A stretch of DNA of 64,000 bases from Hyphomicrobiales bacterium (GCA_900467745.1 UBQW01000051.1:62001-126000), one strand, 5' to 3'. Positions 17,768 through 27,608 are shown, numbered from the stretch's first letter. Made by a program: numbers and translations. The notes: generated by a model not told the origin, from the letters alone.

Positions 17768-18340
17768 TCAGGCGTCTTGCCCAGGCACACCGATGGCAAA
17801 ACCGTTCAAGGTCATGGAAATGGAGCAATAGTGCCCGACAAGCCAGATCAGCTCCCGTGTTCCGGCTTCCCCGAACACGTCAAGCGCGTGGTTATAGACC
17901 CGATCAGGTAAAATACCGCCTCCGAGCAGCGCCTTGACAACGTCGAGCGCCGCCGCCTCCGATACGGACAGGTCACTTGGCCGCTCACCGGCTGAGAGTG
18001 TCGAAAGCCGGGCGTCACTCATCGAATGCCTGTTCTTGGCGACCGCCGAGTGCGCATACACTTCATAAGCTGCCCCGAAGTGGGCCCCCACCGCGATGAT
18101 GGCGACCTGTCTGACGGCATCGTCCAAATGTTTGAAGGCGGTCATCGCTTTGGTGACGGTCCAGAATGCCTCCCCGACCTCGGGCTGGTGCAGCCAGGCA
18201 TTCCAGGGTCCTAGGAACGCACCGTCTGCACGCATGGTAACGAAATCCTGATACTTGGCGCCGACGCCAGCCTTCATTTCATCGTAGAGCGCCTTCTGTC
18301 TGGCATCGAGTTCGTTTGGTGATAACGGGGGCAGGCGCAT
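17768..18340 (-). CDS. Carboxymuconolactone decarboxylase (AhpD-like) family protein
   Basis: A 190-residue helical protein of the CMD/AhpD superfamily; the core (residues 80-115, REVAI-like VRQVAIIAVGAHFGAAYEVYAHS) is recognisable. The CxxC pair of AhpD peroxidase partners is absent, so peroxide-related disulfide chemistry is unlikely and a decarboxylase-like or other role is more probable. GGGAG precedes the ATG. It lies next to, but 159 bp away from, the molybdenum hydroxylase operon on the same strand. Confidence 0.8.
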   Translation of the reverse strand: MRLPPLSPNELDARQKALYDEMKAGVGAKYQDFVTMRADGAFLGPWNAWLHQPEVGEAFWTVTKAMTAFKHLDDAVRQVAIIAVGAHFGAAYEVYAHSAVAKNRHSMSDARLSTLSAGERPSDLSVSEAAALDVVKALLGGGILPDRVYNHALDVFGEAGTRELIWLVGHYCSISMTLNGFAIGVPGQDA

Positions 18341-18499
18341 TGTGGTCTCCCTTGGCTAAAGACGTATCGGTCCCAAGTCGTGCGTAAAGCGGCCTCCTGA
18401 AGAGGAACTCTCTAGCCTCACGGTGTCCGTGGAGACAACGAGCCTGTCGCCGCCGCCTCAGGGCGGTTCTTCGGTTCATTTGGTCGCCAACTTTCGTTG

Positions 18500-19792
18500 T
18501 TAATTGCCGCCAGCCCGGGCAGACTTGACCGTATCCGCAGTAACGAGGCCCTGCTTGCCACCGAAATGCGCGATCACGTAGTTGGCGAGCGCGGCCAATT
18601 CTCGGTCATCATAGGCGGCGGCAAAAGATGGCATAGATTGGCCTGGATCATGATCCTCGGAAGATGCACCTTCGAGCAAAAGCCTGATCAGATTCGTTCC
18701 TGCAGGATCACTGACATTGCGGTCTCCGATCAGAGACTGACGGCGCGTCGCTTGACCGGAGCCATCCCAGCCGTGGCAGCTCGCACATGCACTTTCGAAC
18801 ACAGACTTGCCGCCGGACTCGTCAGAATCTCCTGACGACCACGAACGCGCGCGCGTCATACTTGATGTAGACGGGGTTCGAGTCGGATCGTCGCTTTCAA
18901 CAGGTGGAATGGAGCGAAGATAGGTAACGATCGCATCAATATCACCAGCTTCTAGCTTTCCAAGACTCAAATCGATCGCTTGTTTCATGCTCCCGGTTGC
19001 CGCCCCATGGCCCTCTGCCCAGCCCGCAGAGAGGTAATGTGCAATCGCTGCGTCAGTCCACGCGCCAATGCCCGACTTCATGTCCGGAGTTATGTTCCAT
19101 GCTCGCCATCCGTCCACGGTTCCGCCTGACAATTCCTCTGAGGATTTTCTGGCAAACAGGATATTTCGCGGCGTATGACACTCTCCGCAATGCGCGAGCC
19201 CTTGGACGAGATATGCACCACGGTTCCACTGCGCAGACTTACCGGTGTCCGCTTCAAAGGGTTCGGTGTTTAGGAACAGCAGCTTCCAGGCACGAAGCGA
19301 CCAGCGCTGATTGAATGGAAAAGCCAGTTGATTTTGCGGAGCAGGGTCGCCAACAGGTGCCAGCGTTTTGAGATAGGCGAAGATCGCAACCATATCCGCG
19401 TCACTAAGCTTGGCATAAGACGTGTAAGGGAAGGCAGGATAAAGGTCCTCACCGCTCTTGCCCACGCCATGCCGCATGGCCCTTACGAACTCGGCACCGT
19501 TCCACGAGCCTATGCCCGAGTCGATATCCGGCGTGATATTCGCGGAGTAAATCTTTCCAAAAGGCAGTTCGAACGCCAATCCCCCCGCAAACGGCTTACC
19601 GCCCGGGGCGGTATGGCAGGCCGCACAGTCTCCGGCGAGCGTCAGATAGCGACCATGCTCGACAAGCGCCTTGTCATTCAGATCCATATTGGCTTCCTTG
19701 ATGGGATCCAACCCATGCGGAAGAGAAAAGAAGGCGAAAGCGGCACCGGCAGCGACCGCACAGGCCGCAGCGGATTTCCACAGAAATCTCAT
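18500..19792 (-). CDS. Triheme cytochrome c subunit of a membrane-bound dehydrogenase
   Basis: A 430-residue periplasmic cytochrome with an N-terminal signal or anchor (1-25) and three CxxCH heme sites: CAACH 56-60, CGECH 202-206 and CASCH 336-340. This is the usual layout of the cytochrome subunit that passes electrons from alcohol or aldehyde dehydrogenases to the quinone pool or terminal oxidase. Its start overlaps the stop of the molybdopterin subunit by 4 bp (ATGA), so it is the third gene of the 22505-to-18500 operon and the likely electron acceptor of that enzyme. A low-complexity Ser/Thr/Arg linker (about 302-328) precedes the third heme. Confidence 0.9.
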   Translation of the reverse strand: MRFLWKSAAACAVAAGAAFAFFSLPHGLDPIKEANMDLNDKALVEHGRYLTLAGDCAACHTAPGGKPFAGGLAFELPFGKIYSANITPDIDSGIGSWNGAEFVRAMRHGVGKSGEDLYPAFPYTSYAKLSDADMVAIFAYLKTLAPVGDPAPQNQLAFPFNQRWSLRAWKLLFLNTEPFEADTGKSAQWNRGAYLVQGLAHCGECHTPRNILFARKSSEELSGGTVDGWRAWNITPDMKSGIGAWTDAAIAHYLSAGWAEGHGAATGSMKQAIDLSLGKLEAGDIDAIVTYLRSIPPVESDDPTRTPSTSSMTRARSWSSGDSDESGGKSVFESACASCHGWDGSGQATRRQSLIGDRNVSDPAGTNLIRLLLEGASSEDHDPGQSMPSFAAAYDDRELAALANYVIAHFGGKQGLVTADTVKSARAGGN

Positions 19793-22035
19793 GACCGCGC
19801 TCCACCATTAGGCAAGGAAAAGCTGTTCCTGTGATCGGCTTGACGTTTGTCCAGGAGCGCCCTGTTCACCGGTAGCGAGCGAAGCCGTTGCCCGGTTGCA
19901 GCGAAGATAGCATTGCACAAAGCGGGCGCGGCCGAGACTGTGCCAACCTCCCCCAGACCACCCGGCGGCTCGGTGCTCTTGATGACCTCAACGACGATCT
20001 CAGGTGTCTCATTCAGTCGCAACTGACGATAATCATTGAAATTGTGCTGTTGCACCTTGCCGTCCCTGATGGTGATACCGTTATAGAGCGCCGCGGAGAG
20101 ACCGAAGAGGATGCCTCCCTGCATCTGCGCAACAACGCCATCCGGATTGACGGCCACACCACAATCGACAACAGCCGAGACTTTCTGGAGCGAAACCATC
20201 CCAATGTCGTTCAGCTTTATCTCGACGACAACAGCGGCATGACTACCGAAACTATCATGGATCGAGACGCCCCGGCCGCTTCCAGGCGGAAGAGGTGTGC
20301 CCCAATTTGACAGTTTCTCGACGCGATCGAGGACACGCAGCGTGCGCGGGTCCTGCGCCAGCAGGCTTCGGCGGTAAGCGATAGGATCGACGCCGGCCCG
20401 GTGCGCGAGTTCATCAATGAAACTCTCGACCACGAAAATGTTGTGCGTCTCTCCAACGCCGCGCCACCAGTTCAGCGGGACTGGCCCGTCATGTCTCAGC
20501 CATTCCGAGCGCGTGTTGGGAATGCTATAGGGCAGATCAGCGGCACCGGCCACAGCGTCTGGGTCTAGCTTGTCGGCTGGCCATTCCTTACGGTCGTAGA
20601 ATGGGCGGACCGTCGAACAGGTTGTTCGATGGGTGAGCGCGACGGGTTTCCCATCCTTTCCCAGACCTGCCGAAATCTGGTCGAAGTAGATCGGCCGGAA
20701 ACGGTCATGCTCGATGTCCTGTTCGCGGGTCCACATAATTTTGAGGGGATAATCGACCTGCTTAGCAAAGCGCGCCGCCTGCTGGATCGTATCGACGGCC
20801 AGTCGTCTTCCAAATCCGCCTCCCACCATGTGGTTGTACAGCATGATCTTTTCAGCCGGCATGCCGATGATTTCGGCGACAACCGTGCGCGCAATCTCGG
20901 GCACCTGGGTACCGACCCAAATATCGCAACTGTCGGCACGAACGTGGATTGTCGTATTGATGGGTTCAAGTGAGGCGTGGGCCAGGTATGGAAGCTCGTA
21001 GGATGCATCGACACGCACCGGCGCGGAAGCAATAACAGCGTCGGCGTCGCCCTTTGCGCTCCCGATCAGCGGCGTACCTGTCGCGCTTCTCAAATCATTG
21101 AAGATGGCTTCCGTGGACAGCGCAGCATTCGGCCCGGCATCCCAATCAATGTCGATTTGGTCGAGTGCTTTCCTGGCAATCCAGTAGCTTTTGGCAACGA
21201 CAGCGACAGCATCATCAATCCGCAAGACGTCAACGACACCCTCCGTCTGGCGCACCGTGCCTTCCGAGACGGACCGGACCTTACCGCCAATGGTCGGCGC
21301 CATTGCCAAAGCGGCATAGCGCATTCCCTCTACATACGTATCGATTCCGTATTTGGTGTTGCCGTTGACCTTTGACGGGGTGTCAACGCGCTTGAGAGAC
21401 CGGCCGATCAGCTTGAATTCCTCAACCGGCTTCAGCTTCACATCGGCCGGAACCGACTGACGGGCGGCGGCCAATGCAAGCTCCGCATACTTTGCATTTC
21501 GCCCGCTCGCGTCATGATACACCACCCCATGTTCGGCGCGGCAGTCGGATGGATTGACATGCCATTCGGCCGCAGCGGCTGCCACGAGCATTTCTCTTGC
21601 AGCGGCGCCGGCTTTCCGAAGCGGCGTAAAAAAGGCGCGGGTCGAAGTCGATCCACCAGTGACCTCACCTTTCAACAGCGCTTGATTGTACGCCGTCGGA
21701 TCGGGAGGAGACATCTCCACCCTGACCTGTTCCAGCTGAACTTCCAGCTCCTCGGCGATCATCATTGCCTCGGCCGTGGCAATGCCCTGGCCCATTTCCA
21801 CGCTCGGAACGACGAGCACGATTGTCCCATCCACGCCGATCCGGATGAAACCGTCAGGAACAAATCCATTGAAACCCGTGCCGGCCGCATCATAGGCCCC
21901 GATTGCCTTGAGGTCGTCTGCCTGATTGGCGCGGGCAGCCCTGACCAAAGAGAAACCGACAACCAACCCGGCGCCCGCCAGAAAGGCGCGACGGCTCAAG
22001 CCATCTGCAAAGCCTGATGGTTGCTTGTTCATCAC
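19789..22035 (-). CDS. Molybdopterin-binding subunit of a periplasmic aldehyde/isoquinoline-type dehydrogenase
   Basis: A 748-residue xanthine-oxidase-family large subunit. A Tat signal (LSRRAFLAGAGLVVG, about 14-28) indicates export as a folded molybdenum enzyme. Family segments include VEMGQGIATAEAM, GGGFGRR and the C-terminal PGGLGEVGT, where the glutamate near the end is the catalytic base in this family. The order Fe-S subunit, Mo subunit, cytochrome c matches isoquinoline 1-oxidoreductase (IorAB)-like aldehyde dehydrogenases. There is no FAD subunit, consistent with direct transfer to the cytochrome. The substrate is probably an aldehyde or N-heterocycle. Confidence 0.9.
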   Translation of the reverse strand: MMNKQPSGFADGLSRRAFLAGAGLVVGFSLVRAARANQADDLKAIGAYDAAGTGFNGFVPDGFIRIGVDGTIVLVVPSVEMGQGIATAEAMMIAEELEVQLEQVRVEMSPPDPTAYNQALLKGEVTGGSTSTRAFFTPLRKAGAAAREMLVAAAAAEWHVNPSDCRAEHGVVYHDASGRNAKYAELALAAARQSVPADVKLKPVEEFKLIGRSLKRVDTPSKVNGNTKYGIDTYVEGMRYAALAMAPTIGGKVRSVSEGTVRQTEGVVDVLRIDDAVAVVAKSYWIARKALDQIDIDWDAGPNAALSTEAIFNDLRSATGTPLIGSAKGDADAVIASAPVRVDASYELPYLAHASLEPINTTIHVRADSCDIWVGTQVPEIARTVVAEIIGMPAEKIMLYNHMVGGGFGRRLAVDTIQQAARFAKQVDYPLKIMWTREQDIEHDRFRPIYFDQISAGLGKDGKPVALTHRTTCSTVRPFYDRKEWPADKLDPDAVAGAADLPYSIPNTRSEWLRHDGPVPLNWWRGVGETHNIFVVESFIDELAHRAGVDPIAYRRSLLAQDPRTLRVLDRVEKLSNWGTPLPPGSGRGVSIHDSFGSHAAVVVEIKLNDIGMVSLQKVSAVVDCGVAVNPDGVVAQMQGGILFGLSAALYNGITIRDGKVQQHNFNDYRQLRLNETPEIVVEVIKSTEPPGGLGEVGTVSAAPALCNAIFAATGQRLRSLPVNRALLDKRQADHRNSFSLPNGGARS

Positions 22036-22505
22036 ACTGTCCTCAAGGCTTCACGGATGCGGACATAGGTGCAGCAGCGACAGATGTTTCCCGCCATCGC
22101 CTCATCAATGTCTGCGTCACTCGGCTTCGTCGTGCGGGCCAGAAGCGCGGCCGCCGCCATGATTTGCCCTGACTGGCAATATCCGCATTGCGCGACTTCG
22201 AGCTCCAGCCAGGCCTGTTGCACACGCTTGCCGACCTCAGTCTCGCCAATGACCTCGATCGTCGTGACCTGCCCCTCAAGTTCACCGATAGGCACGACAC
22301 AAGACCGCACGGGTCGGCCGTCGACATGGACCGTGCACGCCCCGCATTGGCCGATTCCACATCCGAACTTGGTCCCAGTGAGACCTAGATAGTCCCGTAT
22401 CGCCCACAACAGCGGCATATCCGCAGGACCGGTGACAATATGATCCTCGCCATTGACGTTGATCGTCGTGGATGGCCAAGTTCGGCCTTGAGCCTGTTCT
22501 TTCAA
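22032..22505 (-). CDS. [2Fe-2S] subunit of the molybdenum hydroxylase
   Basis: A 157-residue electron-transfer subunit with the two-cluster pattern of xanthine-oxidase-family small subunits: Cys49, Cys54, Cys57 and Cys69 for the plant-ferredoxin-like cluster, and Cys107, Cys110, Cys142 and Cys144 for the second. It relays electrons from the Mo cofactor to the cytochrome. The start is a TTG at 22505 preceded by GAGGAC; no ATG gives a full first domain. It overlaps the next gene by 4 bp. It lacks its own signal and is probably carried out with the Tat-bearing large subunit. Confidence 0.9.
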   Translation of the reverse strand: MKEQAQGRTWPSTTINVNGEDHIVTGPADMPLLWAIRDYLGLTGTKFGCGIGQCGACTVHVDGRPVRSCVVPIGELEGQVTTIEVIGETEVGKRVQQAWLELEVAQCGYCQSGQIMAAAALLARTTKPSDADIDEAMAGNICRCCTYVRIREALRTV

Positions 22506-22890
22506 GAGACGTCCTCTGCTTTACCGGAGCCTCGACCACCGTAGCTCTGACCATCAGGTTCAGCTTGCATGCATCTACGGTAGTTGGACGAATCGGCTGC
22601 TGCCGCTCCGGCGGCCAAATGGATATCTCAGGATCGTCCAATCACAGTGGATTTCGCCAAGCCCTCAGATTTCTGACCATGATAGCTTTTCTTCAACTAG
22701 CACGGGAACCATAAAACAGATCGGCCGCAACAAGACACGGCCGAATTCTATGTGGAATAGGCTCCGTCTGGCCACCGATCACCAGATTGGATTGCTCTGC
22801 AAAAGAGATGAATCATCTTGAACCAAACCAGGTTTGTCCGAGGAAAGCGCGTTCATATCCACAGCCTAGGGTAACGAAGGTCAAGGCGAC
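22506..22890. promoter_or_regulatory. Divergent promoter region, molybdenum hydroxylase / ThrE
   Basis: These 385 bp separate two operons transcribed away from each other. I see no protein gene, terminator or convincing operator. Confidence 0.4.
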
Positions 22891-24159
22891 ATGGCTCTTG
22901 CGATCGATCCACACCCAGATTCTGCCGAAAGGTCCGTACATCTAGCATCGCGTGCGGGACGTCTCTTGTTCCTCAGCGGCGCAGACACCCAACATGTCTT
23001 AACGGGCGTGAGCGGTGTCGCCCAAGGGCTGGGACAGGAGGTGCATGTGCTGGTCACGCCTGAGGCTATTCTTGCCACGGTCGGAACGACGGAGAGGTTT
23101 GTGACAAGGCTCGGCCCGGAATTCTCGGTGCCTTCAGTCAACATGCAGCGGCTTGCCGCTGTGGAGACACTTATTGACGACATTCGGGGTGGTTTAAACG
23201 ATGCTGACATCATCGAGCAACGTCTCGACGCGATAGAGCTTTCGCCTCAAGGATACTCCGATCTCACCGCCATTATTGGCGTTGGGTTTACCACCGCATC
23301 GTTGGCCAAACTTTTTGGAGCAGAATGGTCTGTCGTAGCGGTTGCGTTCGTCGCGGGCATTGTTAGTGCCGCCCTCAGAAAAATCTTCGCAAAATTCTCC
23401 CTCAATCCGTTTGTGAGCGTGTTTCTCGTTGCGGCACTCAGCGGCTTAACGGCCATTCTCGTCTTGAGACTCGTTCCGCATGCCTCTCCCGTTCTTGCAC
23501 TGACGGCCGCGGGGATGATCCTCGTGCCGGGCGTTCCGCTGATAAACGGCATCCGTGAGATCAGCTCTGGCAATGCCGCAAACGGTGTAGCGCGACTGGC
23601 GACAGGCGCGGCCAGTATACTGACGATCGCTTTTGCCCTTTACGCGGTCGGTTCCCTCAGTGGCGCAACGCTTCCAATCGACCGGGGGCCCGGTTCGCTA
23701 TCTCCCCTCCCCGATCTGCTTTTTGCAGGTTTGGCGGCGGCAGGTTTTGCCATAACCTTCAACGTTTCCCCGCGCGCGGTCGGGTTCTGCATCGCTGCGG
23801 GGATGGCAAGTCACACGCTTCGCACATCACTGGAGCAAGCGGGTATGACATTGCCTATGGCCTCCCTGGTCGGCGCCTTTGCAGCAGGCGCGATTGCGCG
23901 TTTTGCTGCCCGTGTCTATCGCGCTCCGGCAGTGACTTTCGCCTTTCCGGGTGTGGTTGCGTTGATCCCTGGATCATACGGTTTCCGTGCCGGGATCGGA
24001 GGGCTGGCTATCATGACGCAGGGATCGGCCGCGTCGCCTCTACTTGTTTCAACCACGATCGCACTGGCAATCACCACGATGGTCACGACGGCGACTATCG
24101 GCATCGGCATCGCGCTTTCTTTGGCCGGATCGGGCGAAGGCACACGTAGCACCCATTGA
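22891..24159 (+). CDS. Threonine/serine exporter (ThrE family)
   Basis: A 422-residue membrane protein. Residues 15-110 form the soluble ThrE N-domain (FLSGADTQHV ... AILATVGTTERFV), followed by about ten hydrophobic helices, including GMILVPGVPLINGIREI and FPGVVALIPGSYGFR. This is the full-length form in which both ThrE membrane modules are fused. It is likely to export small hydroxy amino acids or related acids. It lies 11 bp before fumC, which suggests cotranscription. Confidence 0.85.
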   Translation: MALAIDPHPDSAERSVHLASRAGRLLFLSGADTQHVLTGVSGVAQGLGQEVHVLVTPEAILATVGTTERFVTRLGPEFSVPSVNMQRLAAVETLIDDIRGGLNDADIIEQRLDAIELSPQGYSDLTAIIGVGFTTASLAKLFGAEWSVVAVAFVAGIVSAALRKIFAKFSLNPFVSVFLVAALSGLTAILVLRLVPHASPVLALTAAGMILVPGVPLINGIREISSGNAANGVARLATGAASILTIAFALYAVGSLSGATLPIDRGPGSLSPLPDLLFAGLAAAGFAITFNVSPRAVGFCIAAGMASHTLRTSLEQAGMTLPMASLVGAFAAGAIARFAARVYRAPAVTFAFPGVVALIPGSYGFRAGIGGLAIMTQGSAASPLLVSTTIALAITTMVTTATIGIGIALSLAGSGEGTRSTH

Positions 24160-24170
24160 AGGGAGACAGC

Positions 24171-25631
24171 ATGACTCAAGCAAACGAAGACAACTTGGCG
24201 ATGAACGATGCCCCGATCGGCATTGATGCAAGCGGTGAACGTATCGAATTTGACTCGATGGGCAACGTTGCTGTTCCCGCGGATCGCTACTGGGGCGCGC
24301 AGACCCAGAGATCGCTTGGACATTTCGATATTGGCGACGACCGTATGCCGAAGGCTGTATACCACGCCTATGGCTACGTGAAGAAGGCCTGCGCGCTAGT
24401 CAATGCCGAGGCAGGCAGGCTCCCAGACTGGAAGCGCGATGCCATTGTGCGCGCCGCCGATGAAACCATCGCAGGCGCACTCGACGATCATTACCCGCTT
24501 TATGTCTGGCAAACCGGCTCCGGAACACAGTCGAACATGAACGTGAACGAGGTCATATCAAACAGAGCCATCCAGCTTCTGGGTGGCATCCTTGGTTCGC
24601 AGAAGCCAGTCGGTCCCAACGATGACGTGAACATGGGGCAATCTTCGAACGACACGTTCCCGACGGCGATGCACATCGCGGCGATCGACGCGATCGACAA
24701 CGTGCTGCTGCCGTCAGCTGAAGCGCTTGCGGATATGATAGAGCGCAAGGCTCAAGGCTGGATGGATGTCGTCAAGATCGGCAGAACCCATCTTGAAGAT
24801 GCCGTTCCGCTGACTGTCGGTCAGGAATGGTTTGGCTGGGCGGGCCAGATCCGCGATGCCGTCTCATCGATCAAGGCAAGCCGGGAAGATCTCTATCAGC
24901 TGGCCGTCGGGGGAACCGCGGTCGGTACCGGCCTCAATGCCCCCAAAGGCTTTTCCCGTGACGTCGCCGCAAAAATCGCCGAACTCACCGGCAAGCCTTT
25001 CGTGACTGCCCCCAACAAATTCACAGCTCAGGGATCTCTTGACGCGATCGTGCGATCCCATGCGGCCATTCGAAGCCTTGCCGTCGCTTTGATCAAGATC
25101 GCCAACGATATGCGATGGCTTGCCTCGGGACCACGCTGTGGATTTGGAGAACTGCTTTTGCCATCGAACGAGCCCGGGTCGTCCATCATGCCGGGAAAAG
25201 TGAACCCCACACAGTGCGAAGCAATCGTGATGATATCAATACAGGTGATGGGTAATGATACCGCGGTGGCATTCGCCGGCAGTCAGGGAAATTTCGAACT
25301 GAATGCGATGCGTCCGGTGATCATCAGTAATTTCCTGCACTCGGCTCGGATACTTGCTGACGGTTGCGATAGATTTCGAGAGTTCTCGGTGGAGGGCACG
25401 GAGCTCAACCGAGAAAAGATCAACGGCTATGTCGAGGGCAGCGTCATGCTGGTAACTGCCCTTTCGCCCGTCATCGGATATCAGAACGCCGCACATATCG
25501 CTGAAAAGGCAATTGCCGATGGGACGACCCTTCGCGAGGCAGCTCTCGCCTCCGGAAAGGTCGACGCAGCCCTTTTCGATAGAACCATCAACCCTCTGGA
25601 AATGGTCGGCCGTGGGCTGGCCGGTGCTTGA
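24171..25631 (+). CDS. fumC: Class II fumarate hydratase
   Basis: A 486-residue enzyme interconverting fumarate and malate, oxygen-stable and iron-free. Visible signatures include GSGTQSNMNVNEV, GRTHLEDAVPLTVGQE and the superfamily signature GSSIMPGKVNPTQ with its catalytic serine loop. The ATG at 24171 follows GGGAG; an in-frame TTG five codons earlier overlaps the ThrE stop. It extends about 20 residues beyond typical FumC at the N-terminus. With mqo downstream it gives a two-step fumarate-to-oxaloacetate route feeding the quinone pool. It is likely a second copy beside a housekeeping fumarase. Confidence 0.93.
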   Translation: MTQANEDNLAMNDAPIGIDASGERIEFDSMGNVAVPADRYWGAQTQRSLGHFDIGDDRMPKAVYHAYGYVKKACALVNAEAGRLPDWKRDAIVRAADETIAGALDDHYPLYVWQTGSGTQSNMNVNEVISNRAIQLLGGILGSQKPVGPNDDVNMGQSSNDTFPTAMHIAAIDAIDNVLLPSAEALADMIERKAQGWMDVVKIGRTHLEDAVPLTVGQEWFGWAGQIRDAVSSIKASREDLYQLAVGGTAVGTGLNAPKGFSRDVAAKIAELTGKPFVTAPNKFTAQGSLDAIVRSHAAIRSLAVALIKIANDMRWLASGPRCGFGELLLPSNEPGSSIMPGKVNPTQCEAIVMISIQVMGNDTAVAFAGSQGNFELNAMRPVIISNFLHSARILADGCDRFREFSVEGTELNREKINGYVEGSVMLVTALSPVIGYQNAAHIAEKAIADGTTLREAALASGKVDAALFDRTINPLEMVGRGLAGA

Positions 25632-25648
25632 AGACAAGGATGAAAACA

Positions 25649-26038
25649 ATGATCAGATGCGTCAGAATTTGGACTGCTGCGGACGGTAATTCAGTTTTTG
25701 AAGAAGGCGCGATTGACCTATCCGAAGGAGAGCGTGGCGATTTCATCGGGCAGGCTGTGGCAGCCAAAAACATCTCGTTTCGTGAAACCGCTTCCGGTGG
25801 CTCGTTCGAATGGCACAAAGATCCCGTTCCGCGCTTTGTCCTCACATTGTCTGGAACTCTCGAATTTGAAACCAAATCCGGGGCGACGTTCACTATCCGC
25901 CCAGGCGACGTGCTTCTTGCACAGGATAATAGCGGTTCCGGCCACAAGTGGCGATTGATTGGTTCCGAGCCATGGCGGCGGGCCTATGTCGTCTATGACG
26001 AAACCGCTGATCTTCGCTTTATTCCGGCTACAGCTTAA
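25649..26038 (+). CDS. Cupin-domain protein
   Basis: A small 129-residue protein with a single cupin fold: FEWHKDPVPRFVLTLSGTLEFET (motif 1 region) and IRPGDVLLAQDNSGSGHKWR (motif 2), giving candidate metal ligands His and Glu/His at the usual places. The ATG at 25649 is favoured because AAGG lies 9 bases upstream; an ATG three codons earlier is possible. It lies between fumC and mqo in one run, so it may bind or sense a dicarboxylic acid. No reaction can be assigned. Confidence 0.75.
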   Translation: MIRCVRIWTAADGNSVFEEGAIDLSEGERGDFIGQAVAAKNISFRETASGGSFEWHKDPVPRFVLTLSGTLEFETKSGATFTIRPGDVLLAQDNSGSGHKWRLIGSEPWRRAYVVYDETADLRFIPATA

Positions 26039-26053
26039 GGGTGGAACAAACAA

Positions 26054-27550
26054 ATGGCGTTCGAGACTAACGGAAATCCGGACATTGTTCTCATTGGTGC
26101 TGGCATCATGAGTGCCACACTGGCCACGGTGCTGAAGGAACTCGATCCCTCATTGACGGTCGCAGTTTATGAAAGGCTGAATGACTGCGGACAGGAAAGC
26201 TCCCAGGCATGGAACAATGCCGGCACCGGCCACGCGGCAAACTGCGAACTGAACTACACGCCCCAGCGCGCCGATGGCAGCGTGGACATATCGAAGGCGT
26301 TGGAGGTTAACACCGAATTCGATATCTCGCGACAGCTTTGGTCCTATATGGTGACGAAAGGGGCCATCTCCGACCCACGCTCCTTTCTGCACCCCTGCCC
26401 GCATATGAGTTTCGTAAGAGGGGCGGAAAATGTTGCGTTTCTGCGAGAGCGCTACAGGCGAATGTCCGCGCATCACTGCTACAACGGCATGGAATTTACC
26501 GACAATCCGGCAAAGATCGCAGATTGGGCACCCCTGATCATGGAAGGTCGCAAGTCGGACGAAGCTGTCGCTGCCACACGCATCGTCACTGGCACAGACG
26601 TTGACTATGGCGCCCTGACCCACCTGCTTTTTGCACAACTGACGGCCCAGTCAGGCGTCAGCATCCACTACAACCGGCAGGTTGTCGGCTTGAACCGCGA
26701 GGAGAGCGGCAGGTGGCAGGTGGTGGTCGAGGATGCGTCCGACGGCACGAAGCAGGAGGTCTCGGCAAAGTTCGTCTTCATCGGAGCGGGAGGAGCGTCA
26801 ATCGATCTCCTTCAGATGTCGCAGATCCCCGAAGGTCGAGGTTATGGCGGCTTCCCCGTCAGTGGCATATGGCTGCGCTGCGACGTGGACGATGTCAGCG
26901 AGAGGCATCACGCGAAGGTCTACGGCAAAGCCGCCAGTGGCTCCCCTCCCATGTCAGTTCCTCATTTGGACACCAGGATCATCGCAGGACGCAAATCCCT
27001 TTTGTTCGGACCTTATGCCGGCTTCTCATCCAAGTTCCTCAAGCATGGCTCCCTGTTGGATCTGTTTCGCTCCATCACTCACGACAACATTCTGCCCCTT
27101 CTCGAAGTAGCTAAGGACAATATTGACCTTACGGAATATCTGATCGGTCAGGTGCTACAAAGTTCCTCGCATCAGTTCAGCATGCTTCAAGAATTCTTTC
27201 CACTGGCCAGGAGGGGAGACTGGAAAGAGGCGGTCGCCGGGCAACGCGTCCAGATCATCAAACCCGAAAAGGAACGGGTCGGCGTTCTAGAATTCGGTAC
27301 TGAGCTGGTGCCTGCCGCCGATAAGTCGCTTGTGGCGCTGCTGGGCGCCTCGCCGGGCGCCTCGACTGCCGCCTTTATTGCACTACGTGTGCTGGAAACC
27401 TGCTTCGGCGACAAAATAACAGAGGATGCGTGGCTTCCATCGTTGAAACGGATGATCCCGACTTACGGGATCGATTTGAAAGTGGATGCCGATGCGTGCA
27501 GGACATCCCGGGCTGCTACAGCGAAGGTGCTTCGGATCGAGAACGTTTAG
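26054..27550 (+). CDS. mqo: Malate:quinone oxidoreductase
   Basis: A 498-residue FAD-dependent peripheral membrane enzyme that oxidises malate to oxaloacetate and reduces quinone. The dinucleotide motif VLIGAGIMSATLA is at 12-24, with the family segments ESSQAWNNAGTGHAANCELNYTP, GTDVDYGALT and LLGASPGASTA. The length fits the family. GGGTGG precedes the ATG. It is the last gene of the thrE-fumC-cupin-mqo run and is followed by a long palindrome. Rhizobia normally use NAD-malate dehydrogenase, so this is an accessory bypass. Confidence 0.93.
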   Translation: MAFETNGNPDIVLIGAGIMSATLATVLKELDPSLTVAVYERLNDCGQESSQAWNNAGTGHAANCELNYTPQRADGSVDISKALEVNTEFDISRQLWSYMVTKGAISDPRSFLHPCPHMSFVRGAENVAFLRERYRRMSAHHCYNGMEFTDNPAKIADWAPLIMEGRKSDEAVAATRIVTGTDVDYGALTHLLFAQLTAQSGVSIHYNRQVVGLNREESGRWQVVVEDASDGTKQEVSAKFVFIGAGGASIDLLQMSQIPEGRGYGGFPVSGIWLRCDVDDVSERHHAKVYGKAASGSPPMSVPHLDTRIIAGRKSLLFGPYAGFSSKFLKHGSLLDLFRSITHDNILPLLEVAKDNIDLTEYLIGQVLQSSSHQFSMLQEFFPLARRGDWKEAVAGQRVQIIKPEKERVGVLEFGTELVPAADKSLVALLGASPGASTAAFIALRVLETCFGDKITEDAWLPSLKRMIPTYGIDLKVDADACRTSRAATAKVLRIENV

Positions 27551-27574
27551 TCAGGGTCTAAGCACAGCCTGGTC

Positions 27575-27608
27575 ACACTTCAGGTTCCATATATGGGACC
27601 TGAAGTGT
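27575..27608. other. 34-bp near-perfect palindrome
   Basis: ACACTTCAGGT at 27575-27585 mirrors ACCTGAAGTGT at 27598-27608, around the self-complementary core CCATATATGG. It lies between the mqo stop and the end of the convergent regulator gene. It could fold as a shared terminator, but with no T-run; a protein-binding site is possible. Confidence 0.6.
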
